Below, piece after piece: positions 1 through 9,447 of a stretch of DNA of 64,000 nucleotides. The stretch is from the NCBI GenBank assembly GCA_002840155.1, contig PGZH01000001.1, forward strand, positions 223,407 through 287,406, in the 5' to 3' direction. Position numbers and translations under genes: made by a program. The notes beneath the pieces are model-generated. The model saw only the letters and a program-made list of their open reading frames with translations. It was not told the origin of the DNA and made no database searches. The stretch comes from Gammaproteobacteria bacterium HGW-Gammaproteobacteria-13 (GTDB lineage: Bacteria > Pseudomonadota > Gammaproteobacteria > Pseudomonadales > Pseudomonadaceae). The first letter of the stretch is position 1. Each line of letters opens with the position of its first letter.

Positions 1-864
1 GACCGCATGCTCGACCTGGGTTTTGCCAACGAGTTGGACAGTGTGTTCCGCGCACTGCCGAAAAAGCGCCAGACCCTGCTGTTCTCCGCGACCTTCTCCG
101 AAGCCATCCGCAGCATGGCCGGCGAGATGCTTAATGATCCGCTGAGCATCGAGGTCAGCCCGCGTAACGCTGCCGCCAAATCGGTCAAGCAGTGGCTGAT
201 CCCAGTCGATAAAAAGCGCAAGAGCGAGCTGTTTCTGCATCTGTATCAGGCCAAACGCTGGAGCCAGGCCCTGGTATTCGTGAAAACCCGCAAAGGCGTT
301 GATGAGCTGGAAGCCGAGCTGCAGCGCCACGGCATCAGCGCCGACTCGATCCACGGCGATAAACCCCAGGCCACCCGTCAGCGTGCGTTGCAGCGTTTCA
401 AGGATGGCGAGGTCAAGGTGCTGGTGGCCACCGATGTGGCGGCCCGTGGCCTGGATATCGACGATATGCCGCTGGTGGTCAATTTCGACCTGCCGATTGT
501 TGCCGAAGACTATGTACACCGCATCGGCCGTACCGGCCGTGCGGGCACCACCGGCCAGGCGGTGTCGCTGGTCTGCGCCGATGAAGTGCAGCTGCTCTCG
601 GCCATCGAAACCCTGACCCAGCAAGTGCTGCAGCGCATCGACGAGCCGGACTTTATCCCCGACCACCGCGTACCGCAGACCCTGCCCGGTGGCCAGGTGG
701 TGAAAAAACCGAAGAAGGCCAAGAAGCCAAAAGTGGTCGGCGGCGGCAAGGGCGGCAGCCTGGGCCGCTGGATGGAGGCGGATGAGCCGGCCGCACCGTC
801 GGTCAAGGCCGTGCGTAAGGTGCCGAGCTTTGGCGGTAAGCCCAAAGGCGGCAGAAAGCCGTAG
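1..864 (+). CDS. DEAD-box RNA helicase, C-terminal part (RhlE type)
   Basis: The gene is open at the window edge. The first codons read D-R-M-L-D-L-G-F, the stretch that directly follows the DEAD motif in this family, so the N-terminal third is outside the window. Visible motifs are SAT (LLFSATFS, motif III) and then the second RecA domain with ATDVAARGLDI (motif V) and HRIGRTGRAG (motif VI). The tail after about residue 230 is lysine/glycine-rich and low-complexity, as in RhlE-like helicases that use a basic tail to hold RNA. Role: ATP-dependent RNA unwinding, probably in cold growth, ribosome assembly or RNA decay. The stop codon lies inside a palindromic repeat that could act as the transcript end. 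Which RhlE paralogue this is cannot be decided without the N-terminus. Confidence 0.93.
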   Translation, partial: DRMLDLGFANELDSVFRALPKKRQTLLFSATFSEAIRSMAGEMLNDPLSIEVSPRNAAAKSVKQWLIPVDKKRKSELFLHLYQAKRWSQALVFVKTRKGVDELEAELQRHGISADSIHGDKPQATRQRALQRFKDGEVKVLVATDVAARGLDIDDMPLVVNFDLPIVAEDYVHRIGRTGRAGTTGQAVSLVCADEVQLLSAIETLTQQVLQRIDEPDFIPDHRVPQTLPGGQVVKKPKKAKKPKVVGGGKGGSLGRWMEADEPAAPSVKAVRKVPSFGGKPKGGRKP

Positions 865-890
865 GGTGGACAACGCGAAGCTTGTCCACC
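861..890. repeat. Palindromic intergenic repeat (GTAGGGTGGA family)
   Basis: GTAGGGTGGACAA, then a short loop, then TTGTCCACC forms a hairpin that overlaps the helicase stop codon. The same unit recurs at 10898-10970 and 61360-61430. It is a REP-like element that may also stabilise or end the helicase mRNA. Confidence 0.75.
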
Positions 891-897
891 AGATAGG

Positions 898-1260
898 CTA
901 AATGTTCTGTGCAATCCGCCAGAGCACGCCGCTGGGGTCGATGATCACAAAATCGCGCATGCCCCAGGGCTGATCCTGGGGTGGCACCAGGCGTACGCCG
1001 AAGCGTTCGCCAAGCTGCTCATCCAGCACCTTCTGCCACCAGGCCTCGACGTCTTCCACCAGCAGGTGCATGACGAAGTTCTCCGCCTGCTCCTTGACGT
1101 AGAAGTCCTGCAGCAAAAAGGCACAGTGCTCGCCGTGGCTGAAATAAGCCAGGCCATCGCCGACCCAGCCCGGCTTGAAGCCCAAGGCACGGTAGAACGC
1201 CTGACTCAAGGCGAAATCGCGGGCCGGTACGAAGGTTTTCAGTTCAACGCTTTGCAGCAT
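898..1260 (-). CDS. VOC-superfamily (glyoxalase/bleomycin-resistance-like) protein
   Basis: A protein of 120 residues, the usual size for one vicinal-oxygen-chelate module made of two beta-alpha-beta-beta-beta repeats. The N-terminal half has the typical F-Y-x-x-L-G-F (FYRALGFKPGW), and the C-terminal half ends in FVIIDPSGVLWRIAQ, the usual last strand of dioxygenase/bleomycin-resistance folds. Members bind a metal or sequester a small hydrophobic ligand; the substrate here cannot be told. It stands alone, convergent with the helicase. A resistance or detoxification role is only a family-level guess. Confidence 0.8.
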   Translation of the reverse strand: MLQSVELKTFVPARDFALSQAFYRALGFKPGWVGDGLAYFSHGEHCAFLLQDFYVKEQAENFVMHLLVEDVEAWWQKVLDEQLGERFGVRLVPPQDQPWGMRDFVIIDPSGVLWRIAQNI

Positions 1261-1340
1261 CGGATGACTCCTGCACGAGTGATGTCGAACAGGCTGATAA
1301 CGGTTGCGCCGGCCCTCTAACGGGGCCTGGCGAGCAGAGA

Positions 1341-1796
1341 TTAACGGCTGGCCTGCGCCGCTTCCAGTTGCTTCTTGTGGGTCGCGGCGGCAGTCATGTC
1401 GTAGATCACCACGCAGATATGCTCGACATCACCCTTGGCCCCGGCCAGCGGCAGTAGGGTGACGTTCTGGTACATAAAGTCTTCCTGGCCGGTGATTGGC
1501 TGGTAGTTCTTGAAGTGCATCAGGTAGGGGTGCTGCTCCCACAGGCTGAACGCGCGGGTGCCGAGCTGCACCACGGTATCGACCTTGCGCCGTAGCCAGG
1601 TTTCGTTGATCTCCGGGAACAGGCTGAACAGGGTTTTGCCGTGGACCTCGTCCGGGCCCATGCCCGAATGGTTCTCCATAAAGCTGTTCCACACCTCCAC
1701 CTGGTACTGGCGGTCGAGGACGATTACCCCGACATCAATGCACTGCACGATATCGAGCAGCCAGTGCACCTCTTGAATATCTATCTGTGCGGGCAT
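1341..1796 (-). CDS. Single PAS-domain protein, partner of the upstream receiver-CheC gene
   Basis: I place the start at the ATG giving MPAQIDIQ, 11 bp after the end of the upstream gene; the longer frame would run deep into that gene. The 151-residue product is almost entirely one PAS fold (V-L-D-R-Q-Y-Q-V-E-V-W-N near residue 32, PITGQEDFMYQNVTLLPL near 100) with a short C-terminal helix (AAATHKKQLEAAQA). There is no kinase, cyclase or DNA-binding domain. The close same-strand spacing to the receiver-CheC gene indicates an operon, so the protein probably passes a ligand or redox signal to that regulator or to an unlinked kinase. Ligand and partner are unknown. Confidence 0.8.
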   Translation of the reverse strand: MPAQIDIQEVHWLLDIVQCIDVGVIVLDRQYQVEVWNSFMENHSGMGPDEVHGKTLFSLFPEINETWLRRKVDTVVQLGTRAFSLWEQHPYLMHFKNYQPITGQEDFMYQNVTLLPLAGAKGDVEHICVVIYDMTAAATHKKQLEAAQASR

Positions 1797-1807
1797 GGAT
1801 GTACCGC

Positions 1808-2809
1808 CTAGTTCATCAGGTAGTTGATCTTGTTGGTCAGGCGTTTGATCGAGTCTTCGGTAAACAGCAGCAGCAGGTCGAAGTGGATGTTGTGCGCCTC
1901 CAGGCTGTAGCTGATTTCCACCGCCAGGGTCTTTTTCCAGCGGCGCTGATTGAGGTGAATCAGCCGCTCGATGGACGAGTGCTGGCCGAGCAGTTGCGGA
2001 TGGCCCTGGGAGAAGCGCACGTCGATCTGTTCGGCAATCCCGGCCAGGCACGCGCCGATCAGGATGCTGGCCAGATCCAGAAGCATTTCCGAGGTTTCCA
2101 GGTCATCCTTCGGCTGCCAGTTGAGCAGGCGCGCCATATCGGCGACTTCCGAATCGTGGAACAGCAGCAGCGACTCGCCGGCGATGCCATCGCCAATAAA
2201 ACCCTGGCATACCGCGCTCAGGCGCTCGCCGCGCATGGCATCGGTCAGGGTCATATGCAGCTCGCTGACCTCGAAGATATTCACCTGCGGCACCGGCAGT
2301 TGCACAAAGACCCCAAGCGCCTTGGCCAGCAGCGCGGCGGCGCGGCCCATGGCGACGTTGGTGACCTCGCGCAGGGCATCGCGGAAATTCACTTTCAGCT
2401 CATCAAGCACCGCCGCCTGGGCGATAGCACCGGGTGTGGCCTTGGGGTCGAACAGGCCAAGTTCGAGCAGGGTGGCGCGCAGTATCTCGGGGTCGGCAGG
2501 CTTCTTGATAAAGGCCAGAGCGCCGAGTTCCTTGACCCGGCGCAGCGCCTCCTCCTGCACGTCACCGGAAACCACCACCACCTTGCAGGCCAGGCCTTCG
2601 GCGCGCAGCGCAGCGAGGGTTTCGTAGCCATCCAGCACCGGCATGGTCAGGTCCAGCAGCATCACCTGGCCCAGCCCCTGGCGCAGCGCCGTCAGCGCTT
2701 CCTGGCCATTGGTGGCCTGGCTGATGGTCACTGGCCATTCGGGCGGCAGGGCGCGGATCAACTGCTTGCGCGCCATGTTCGAGTCGTCGCAGACCACTAG
2801 ATGGATCAC
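1808..2809 (-). CDS. Response regulator receiver fused to a CheC-like phosphatase domain
   Basis: A protein of 333 residues. Residues 1-120 form a CheY-like receiver: acidic pair D8-D9, phospho-acceptor D53 in LLDLTMP, SGD near 81-83 and conserved K103 in IKKPAD. Residues about 135-330 resemble the CheC/CheX/FliY family, with the typical start of an E-V-x-N-V-A-x-G-R helix (REVTNVAMGRAAALLAKALG) and a repeat-like second half (EMLLDLASILIGACLAGIAEQ). CheC-type proteins remove phosphate from CheY-P, so this may be a phosphorylation-gated phosphatase. The PAS gene follows after 11 bp. No chemotaxis genes are adjacent, so the target pathway is not shown by context. Confidence 0.85.
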   Translation of the reverse strand: MIHLVVCDDSNMARKQLIRALPPEWPVTISQATNGQEALTALRQGLGQVMLLDLTMPVLDGYETLAALRAEGLACKVVVVSGDVQEEALRRVKELGALAFIKKPADPEILRATLLELGLFDPKATPGAIAQAAVLDELKVNFRDALREVTNVAMGRAAALLAKALGVFVQLPVPQVNIFEVSELHMTLTDAMRGERLSAVCQGFIGDGIAGESLLLFHDSEVADMARLLNWQPKDDLETSEMLLDLASILIGACLAGIAEQIDVRFSQGHPQLLGQHSSIERLIHLNQRRWKKTLAVEISYSLEAHNIHFDLLLLFTEDSIKRLTNKINYLMN

Positions 2810-2895
2810 GGCTGGAGATTACCTGTGCGCGTTGAAGAGCACCGCTCTGAGGCGGTTTCCCTCAAGCATAGTCGTTTGAGATTGTGCGCGGCGGC

Positions 2896-4140
2896 TTATT
2901 CGGCCGGCTGTTGCAGCCATTCCAGCATGCCCAGAGCGGCGCGGCGGCCGCTGGAAAAGCAGGCGGTCAGCAGATAGCCGCCGGTGGGCGCTTCCCAGTC
3001 GAGCATTTCTCCGGCGCAGAAGGTGCCCGGTAGGGCCTTGAGCATCAGCTGGCCGTTCAGCTGCTCGAAGAGCACGCCGCCGGCCGTGCTGATGGCTTCA
3101 TCCAGCGGCCGTGGGCGAATCAGGGTGATCGGCAGGGATTTGATCGCGCTGGCCAGTAGCGCCGGATCATTAAAGGCAGCAGCGCTGGCCAGCTCGCGCA
3201 GCAAGGCGGCTTTGACCCCGTCGATCCCGGCCTGGCGATTCAGGTGTTTGGCCATGGACTGCGAACCGCGCGCTTTGCTCAGGGCTGTCTGCAGCTTGGC
3301 CAGCGGCGTTTGCGGCAGCAGGTCGAGCTGCACGGTAGCGCTGCCATGCTGGTTGATCGCCTCGCGAATAGTCGCCGACAGGGCATACACCAGGCTGCCT
3401 TCGAGGCCGCTGGCAGTCAGCACACACTCACCCAGGCGCGGTGTTGCTCCGGGCAGGCTGAGGCTGACGTTTTTTAGCGGCGCGCCGGCGAACTTGTCCC
3501 GCAGAAACGGGCTCCAGGCGCTGACATCGAAGCCGCAGTTGCTCGCCTGCAAGGGCGCGATAGTCACACCACGCGCTTGCAACAGGCTGACCCAGGCACC
3601 GTCCGAACCCAGTCGCGCCCAGCTGCCGCCGCCCAAGGCCAGCAGGGTGGCGTCAGCTTTTATCAGGTGCTCGCCGGCGGGCGAGGTGATCCGCAGTGCG
3701 CCATCGTTCGTCCAGCCCAGCCAGCGATGGCGGGTGTGGATCTGCACGCCCAGCTCGCGCAGGCGCTTGAGCCAGGCGCGCAGCAGTGGCGCGGCTTTCA
3801 TATCGCTGGGGAATACTCGACCGGAAGTGCCGACAAAGGTGTCGATGCCCAGGCCGTGAATCCAAGCGCGCAGGGTGTCGGCATCGAAGTCCTGCAGCAG
3901 TTCGGCCACTTCCGCCTGACGCTGGCCGTAGCGGGCGACAAAGGCCGGCTTGGCCTCGGAATGGGTGATATTCATCCCGCCCACCCCGGCCAAAAGGAAC
4001 TTGCGCCCCACCGACGGCATGCCGTCGTAAAGATCGACCTGCACGCCGCCCTGGGCCAGTACTTCAGCCGCCATCAGCCCGGCAGGGCCGCCGCCGATAA
4101 TGGCAACGCGAGGGGCGGGTGGTTGGCGGTTGTCGGTCAT
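2896..4140 (-). CDS. FAD-dependent oxidoreductase of the HI0933/BaiN (TIGR03862-like) family
   Basis: A 414-residue flavoprotein. The N-terminus carries the FAD-binding Rossmann motif A-I-I-G-G-G-P-A-G-L-M-A-A-E (about residues 13-26), followed by GRKFLLAGVGGMNITHSE, which is characteristic of the HI0933-like family. Near the C-terminus, FCAGEMLDWEAPTGGYLLTACFSSGRRAA is the second conserved FAD contact. Members include putative dehydrogenases and tRNA-modification-like oxidases, and most are uncharacterised. It is monocistronic, divergent from the aminotransferase at 4254 with about 110 bp between them. Substrate unknown. Confidence 0.88.
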   Translation of the reverse strand: MTDNRQPPAPRVAIIGGGPAGLMAAEVLAQGGVQVDLYDGMPSVGRKFLLAGVGGMNITHSEAKPAFVARYGQRQAEVAELLQDFDADTLRAWIHGLGIDTFVGTSGRVFPSDMKAAPLLRAWLKRLRELGVQIHTRHRWLGWTNDGALRITSPAGEHLIKADATLLALGGGSWARLGSDGAWVSLLQARGVTIAPLQASNCGFDVSAWSPFLRDKFAGAPLKNVSLSLPGATPRLGECVLTASGLEGSLVYALSATIREAINQHGSATVQLDLLPQTPLAKLQTALSKARGSQSMAKHLNRQAGIDGVKAALLRELASAAAFNDPALLASAIKSLPITLIRPRPLDEAISTAGGVLFEQLNGQLMLKALPGTFCAGEMLDWEAPTGGYLLTACFSSGRRAALGMLEWLQQPAE

Positions 4141-4253
4141 GGCGATATCGGGTGGGGATTAAGGGCGTGCATTCTAACCGAGGCCGCCGCGACCTTGTCA
4201 TTTGCCCCGGCTTCGGGCAGGGTCGCGGGAGACTTTTCTGACTGGAGCCCCTT

Positions 4254-5387
4254 ATGTCTGACCTCTATCCCAGCATCGACCCCGACGGCCTGATCGAATA
4301 CTCGGTGGTCTACACCGACCGCTCCCTCAACCATATGTCGCAGTCGTTTCAGGGCGTGATGACGGATATTTCCAGCACCCTGAAGCAGGTCTACAACGCC
4401 CATGCCATGGCCATCGTGCCCGGTAGCGGCACCTATGGCATGGAAGCTGTGGCGCGCCAGCTGGCCACCGGGCAAAAGTGCCTGGTGCTGCGCAATGGCT
4501 GGTTCAGTTACCGCTGGACGCAGATTTTCGAGATGGGCCAGATCCCTTCTGAGTCGATTGTGCTCAAGGCCCGCCCGGTCGCCGAAGGCAGCCAGGCGGC
4601 GTTTTCCCCGCCGCGATTGGTCGATGTACTGGCAGTTATCGCCGCAGAAAAACCCCAGGTGGTGTTCGCCCCGCATGTGGAAACCTCCTCCGGGATGATC
4701 CTACCGGACGGCTACCTGCGCGCCGTGGCGGATGCCGTACATGCGGTCGGCGGCCTGTTTGTCCTCGATTGCATCGCCTCCGGCACCCTCTGGGTGGATA
4801 TGCAGGCCTGCGGTATCGACGTGCTGATCAGCGCGCCGCAAAAAGGCTGGAGTGCTTCACCCTGCTGCGCCTTGGTCATGTTGAGCGAGGCTGCCCAGGC
4901 CCGCGTCGAAGCCACCCAGAGCACCAGCTTTGCCTGCGACCTGAAAAAGTGGCTGCAGATCATGCAAGCCTACGAGCAGGGCGGCCACGCTTACCACGCC
5001 ACCATGCCCAGTGATGCCCTGGCGCGTTTCCGCGATGCCATGCGTGAGGCCGAAGCCATCGGTTTTGCCACCGTGCGCAACCAGCAGCAGGAGCTCGGCG
5101 AACGTGTGCGCGCACTGCTGGCCAGCAAAGGCTTTAAAAGCGTCGCCGCAGAAGGTTTCGAAGCTCCCGGTGTAGTGGTGTGCTACACCACCGACGCCAG
5201 CATCAAAAACGGCAGCAAATTCGCCGTCCAGGGCCTGCAGATCGCCGCTGGTGTGCCGCTGCAGTGCGACGAGCCGGCGGATTTTCAGACCTTCCGCCTG
5301 GGCCTGTTCGGCCTGGACAAGCTGGGCAATATCGACCGCACCGTGGCGACGTTGGAGCAGGCGCTGGATAGGGTGTTGGCGGGGTAG
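4254..5387 (+). CDS. Class V (alanine/serine-glyoxylate type) PLP aminotransferase
   Basis: A 377-residue fold-type I PLP enzyme. The glycine-rich cofactor loop is PGSGTYGME near residues 56-63, the PLP-ring Asp is in LFVLDCIAS near 172, and the Schiff-base lysine is K197 in SAPQKGWSASP. The sequence resembles serine-glyoxylate and alanine-glyoxylate transaminases and 2-aminoethylphosphonate-type enzymes in this class. No phosphonate or glyoxylate genes are adjacent, so the amino donor is open. A GGAG ribosome-binding site lies just upstream of the ATG. Confidence 0.85.
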   Translation: MSDLYPSIDPDGLIEYSVVYTDRSLNHMSQSFQGVMTDISSTLKQVYNAHAMAIVPGSGTYGMEAVARQLATGQKCLVLRNGWFSYRWTQIFEMGQIPSESIVLKARPVAEGSQAAFSPPRLVDVLAVIAAEKPQVVFAPHVETSSGMILPDGYLRAVADAVHAVGGLFVLDCIASGTLWVDMQACGIDVLISAPQKGWSASPCCALVMLSEAAQARVEATQSTSFACDLKKWLQIMQAYEQGGHAYHATMPSDALARFRDAMREAEAIGFATVRNQQQELGERVRALLASKGFKSVAAEGFEAPGVVVCYTTDASIKNGSKFAVQGLQIAAGVPLQCDEPADFQTFRLGLFGLDKLGNIDRTVATLEQALDRVLAG

Positions 5388-5419
5388 TTTGGTAGCAGGA
5401 TTAATTACTTATGCGGGTT

Positions 5420-6118
5420 TTATTCTTTGGCTTTCTCTTCATCCTGAGTGCCTTTGATAAATGCCTGCATAGTGATTTTTCCTGGCTCGGCAAGGCCTTC
5501 TCGTATAAGCGTCTCGTGCCACGCGATTAAACCCTGGTGGGCTGACTCATTGGGGCCGTTTATTACTGGAACGACAAGAGTTTCCCAAAGTTCGAGCTCT
5601 CGCTCAGTTATATGCCGTTTATTTGCAAGCAACTCTGAAGTCGTTACAAGGTGCTCTGCCAATAGCTTGTCTGCTATATCGGATGGGATTGACCAATTAG
5701 TTGAGCCCAAGCAGTCCGAGTAGAAACCGATCTGTTTGATAGCATCAAGAACATTGGGGTGGTCTGAGGCTTGGTCGCAAATTGAACTCAAGCTCTCGAG
5801 GCTCCTGGCACCCTTTTCAACTAAGTCAGGAAGGATCCAGGCGACGTTCTTGCTTGTGTGGCATCGATACTCTTTCCATAGGCCTTTTAGTTCCTGTTCA
5901 GTTGCTCCGACAAAGCGTCGGAGGATTGGTACTTTGCCCGACTCCTCAATAGAGAGAATGGCAATCGAAGCCGCCGTGGGCCAGCGTTCGTGTTCGAAGA
6001 GAAGCCGCGCATCATTGGCGAGGCGGTTTGCATTTTTTATTGCTGCATTCATTCCGCATGCGATGGCGGAAATATTGAGCTTTCCTTTGTATGGGTTTAA
6101 CTGGTTATTTGTACTCAT
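5420..6118 (-). CDS. AbiV-family abortive-infection-like protein
   Basis: A 232-residue product from the ATG giving MSTNNQ. A longer frame exists, but it runs through a REP repeat and is not credible. The N-terminal third, with A-I-K-N-A-N-R-L-A-N-D-A-R-L-L-F and then A-A-S-I-A-I-L-S-I-E-E-S-G-K (EESGK at 58-62), matches the helical signature of AbiV-type proteins, first known in Lactococcus for blocking phage growth. The rest is helical with no recognised enzyme motif. Base composition is clearly more AT-rich than its neighbours, the ribosome-binding site is weak, and the gene sits alone next to a REP pair, all consistent with recent gain. The phage-defence role is inferred from the family. 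Confidence 0.72.
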   Translation of the reverse strand: MSTNNQLNPYKGKLNISAIACGMNAAIKNANRLANDARLLFEHERWPTAASIAILSIEESGKVPILRRFVGATEQELKGLWKEYRCHTSKNVAWILPDLVEKGARSLESLSSICDQASDHPNVLDAIKQIGFYSDCLGSTNWSIPSDIADKLLAEHLVTTSELLANKRHITERELELWETLVVPVINGPNESAHQGLIAWHETLIREGLAEPGKITMQAFIKGTQDEEKAKE

Positions 6119-6175
6119 ACTTTGGATAACCTGGCGAATGGGTTGAGGCGTAGCCGAAGATTTTTCATTAAATAT

Positions 6176-6267
6176 GTAGGATGGGTTGAGCATCGCGATA
6201 CCCATCACTCTCCTGGCGTCGCAGCGATACCTGCCGATGGCTATCGCTGCGCTCAATGCCATCCTAG
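6176..6267. repeat. REP pair (BIME-like), GTAGGATGGGTTGAGC family
   Basis: A REP at 6176-6207 (GTAGGATGGGTTGAGC ... GATACCCATCA) is followed by a degenerate inverted copy at 6236-6267 (GATGGCTATCGCTGCGCTC ... ATCCTAG). Related copies lie at 58183-58214, 59222-59254, 60385-60416 and 61036-61067. The last two flank the RAYT gene, the likely mobiliser. This pair separates the AbiV-like gene from the methyltransferase. Confidence 0.85.
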
Positions 6268-6271
6268 GGTT

Positions 6272-7096
6272 TTAGCCGACCTTGACCGCCTGCAGCGTAT
6301 AGCTCAGTGGTAGCCGTTCCGGCTGGTTGTCCAGCCGCCACTCACCATCCTCGCCCAGGCTCATCTGGCCCGGCAGAGCTTCCCAGGGGATGCTGGTGTG
6401 TTCTTCCAGTGCGGTCAGGCGCATGCCGTGGCGCAGCAGCGCGGTGATGATTTCGCCCAGGCCGTGGTTCCATTCGTGGGTGATGCTGGCGGTCAGCAGG
6501 GAGTCGGTTTCGACGTAAGTGTGCTCGCTATCCCAGACGGTGGGTTGGCGGTGTTCGAAATAGGGATGGGCAATCTGCAGGGCGTCCTCGCAGTCTTCGT
6601 CGAGCGCCATCAGCACCGGATGGGCTTCACGTAAAAACAGGCGGCCGCCGGGCTTGAGCAGGGCGGCGACATTGCGCGCCCAGTCATCGATCTGCGGTAG
6701 CCAGTTCAGCGCGCCGATGCCGGTGTAGACCAGGTCGTACGATTGCGCGCCGAGCACCTTGGCGGCGTCGTAGACCGGGGCTTCGACAAATTCGATGTGC
6801 TCACCGCAGGCATTTGCCAGCTTACGGGCCTGTTCCAGTGAGGCAGATGAGAAGTCCAACCCGCTTATCTGCGCGCCCAGGCGGGCCAGCGACAGGGTGT
6901 CGGTGCCGATATGGCACTGCAGGTGCACCGCGCGCAGGCCGCGTATATCGCCAAGGCGCGGCAGATCAAAGCGCACCACCTCGGATAAGTGCGCGGGTGA
7001 GGCGATAAACAGCTGAATTTGGTAATCGGGCGAGGCCGCATGCAAGGCGGCGCGCTCGTTCCAGTTGGCTTTGTTCAGGGCAAACGAGTCATCCAT
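6272..7096 (-). CDS. Class I SAM-dependent methyltransferase
   Basis: A 274-residue protein with a Rossmann-fold methyltransferase core. Motif I is atypical (AVHLQCHIGTDTLSLARLGA, with H-I-G-T-D replacing the usual E-x-G-x-G). It is followed by G-L-D-F-S for the ribose-binding acidic residue, and by DLVYTGIGALNWLPQIDDWARNVAALLKPGGRLFLRE (motifs IV-VI). This variant is common in small-molecule methyltransferases of proteobacteria with unknown acceptors. The beta-lactamase gene ends 13 bp upstream of its start, so the two are probably cotranscribed. Confidence 0.85.
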   Translation of the reverse strand: MDDSFALNKANWNERAALHAASPDYQIQLFIASPAHLSEVVRFDLPRLGDIRGLRAVHLQCHIGTDTLSLARLGAQISGLDFSSASLEQARKLANACGEHIEFVEAPVYDAAKVLGAQSYDLVYTGIGALNWLPQIDDWARNVAALLKPGGRLFLREAHPVLMALDEDCEDALQIAHPYFEHRQPTVWDSEHTYVETDSLLTASITHEWNHGLGEIITALLRHGMRLTALEEHTSIPWEALPGQMSLGEDGEWRLDNQPERLPLSYTLQAVKVG

Positions 7097-7109
7097 GACG
7101 GGATTCCAT

Positions 7110-8327
<1,218 letters not shown>

Positions 8328-9248
8328 TTATCCCAGCCTGCGCGCCTGCCAGACCTTGGCGGCACTGTGATGCAGGATGCCGTGGCGCCGGGCCAAGGCC
8401 ATGCGGTCCTTGTCATAGCCGCCGCCGATCAGCCCGACCACGGGAATATCGCGGCCCAGGCAATGGTTGAGCACGGCTTCGTCACGGGCGGCGATGCCGG
8501 CGTCGGTCAGCTTGAGGTAGCCGAGGGCGTCGTGCTGGTGCACGTCGACGCCAGCGTCATACAACACGATATCCGGTTGGTACAGCGGCAGCAGGTAGTT
8601 GAGGCTGTCGTTGACCACCTTGAGGTAGTCATCATCGCCCATGCCGTTGGGCAGGGGGATGTCCCAGTCGCTGAGCGCTTTGCGCGCCGGGTAATTCTTT
8701 TCGCAGTGCAGTGACACGGTGATCGCCTCTGGGGTGTTTTCCAGCAGGCGTGCGCTGCCATCGCCCTGGTGCACGTCGCAGTCGAAGATCAGCACACGCT
8801 GGGCTTTGCCGCTGGCCAGCAGGTACTGACTGATCACCGCCAGGTCGTTAAAGATGCAGAAACCGGCCGGATGATCGTAATGCGCGTGGTGGGTGCCGCC
8901 GGCCAGGTGACAGGCCAGGCCGTGTTGCAGCGCCTGCTCGGCGGCCAGCAGCGAGCCGCCCACGGCGCGAATGGTGCGCTGGGCCAGGGCGGCGCTCCAG
9001 GGCAGGCCGAGGCGGCGCTGCTCTTCGTAGGCCAGTTCGCCGCTGGCAAAGCGCTGGATATAGGCCGGGCAGTGGGCCAGGGCGAGCACGTCGGTTGGGC
9101 ACAGCTCGGGGCGCAGCAACTCGGTGTCGGTGCTTAGGCCGCTCTCCACCAGGTGATCGCGCAGCAGACGAAACTTCTCCATGGGGAAGCGGTGGCTGGC
9201 CGGGAAGGGCGGGCTGTAATCGTCGTGGTAGACCAGCGGCAGGCGCAT
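8328..9248 (-). CDS. Histone-deacetylase-family amidohydrolase
   Basis: A 306-residue class II-like HDAC fold enzyme. Zinc ligands and active-site elements are visible: FDCDVHQGDG (Asp and His ligands), GGTHHAHYDHPAGFCIFND (the His-His charge relay and the Gly/Phe/Asn loop) and DAGVDVHQHD (second Asp ligand, with LIGGGY at the end). Bacterial members deacetylate acetylpolyamines, acetoin-pathway substrates or other acylated small molecules. The gene is monocistronic, its start 199 bp from the divergent tesB. The native substrate is unknown. Confidence 0.87.
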   Translation of the reverse strand: MRLPLVYHDDYSPPFPASHRFPMEKFRLLRDHLVESGLSTDTELLRPELCPTDVLALAHCPAYIQRFASGELAYEEQRRLGLPWSAALAQRTIRAVGGSLLAAEQALQHGLACHLAGGTHHAHYDHPAGFCIFNDLAVISQYLLASGKAQRVLIFDCDVHQGDGSARLLENTPEAITVSLHCEKNYPARKALSDWDIPLPNGMGDDDYLKVVNDSLNYLLPLYQPDIVLYDAGVDVHQHDALGYLKLTDAGIAARDEAVLNHCLGRDIPVVGLIGGGYDKDRMALARRHGILHHSAAKVWQARRLG

Positions 9249-9447
9249 GGTGGCGGGCTCTGGCGGAAGTGGCCGAAGTATGGCGGCAGGCTCTGCTTGC
9301 GCTCAAGTCCGGCGCTCGATTGGCTAGAATGCTGCCATTATTGTCCACATCCATCTTTCAGTCGGGCCGACAAACTTCGGCGAAGTCTTTACCATCTCGC
9401 CCGCACTACCCCCATACACGGCCAGATGCGTTAACAGGAGAGCATGC

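Noticed and set aside
6119-6262. N-terminal extension of the AbiV-like protein
   Set aside because: It would encode REP repeat DNA; the ATG at 6118 fits the family's N-terminus.
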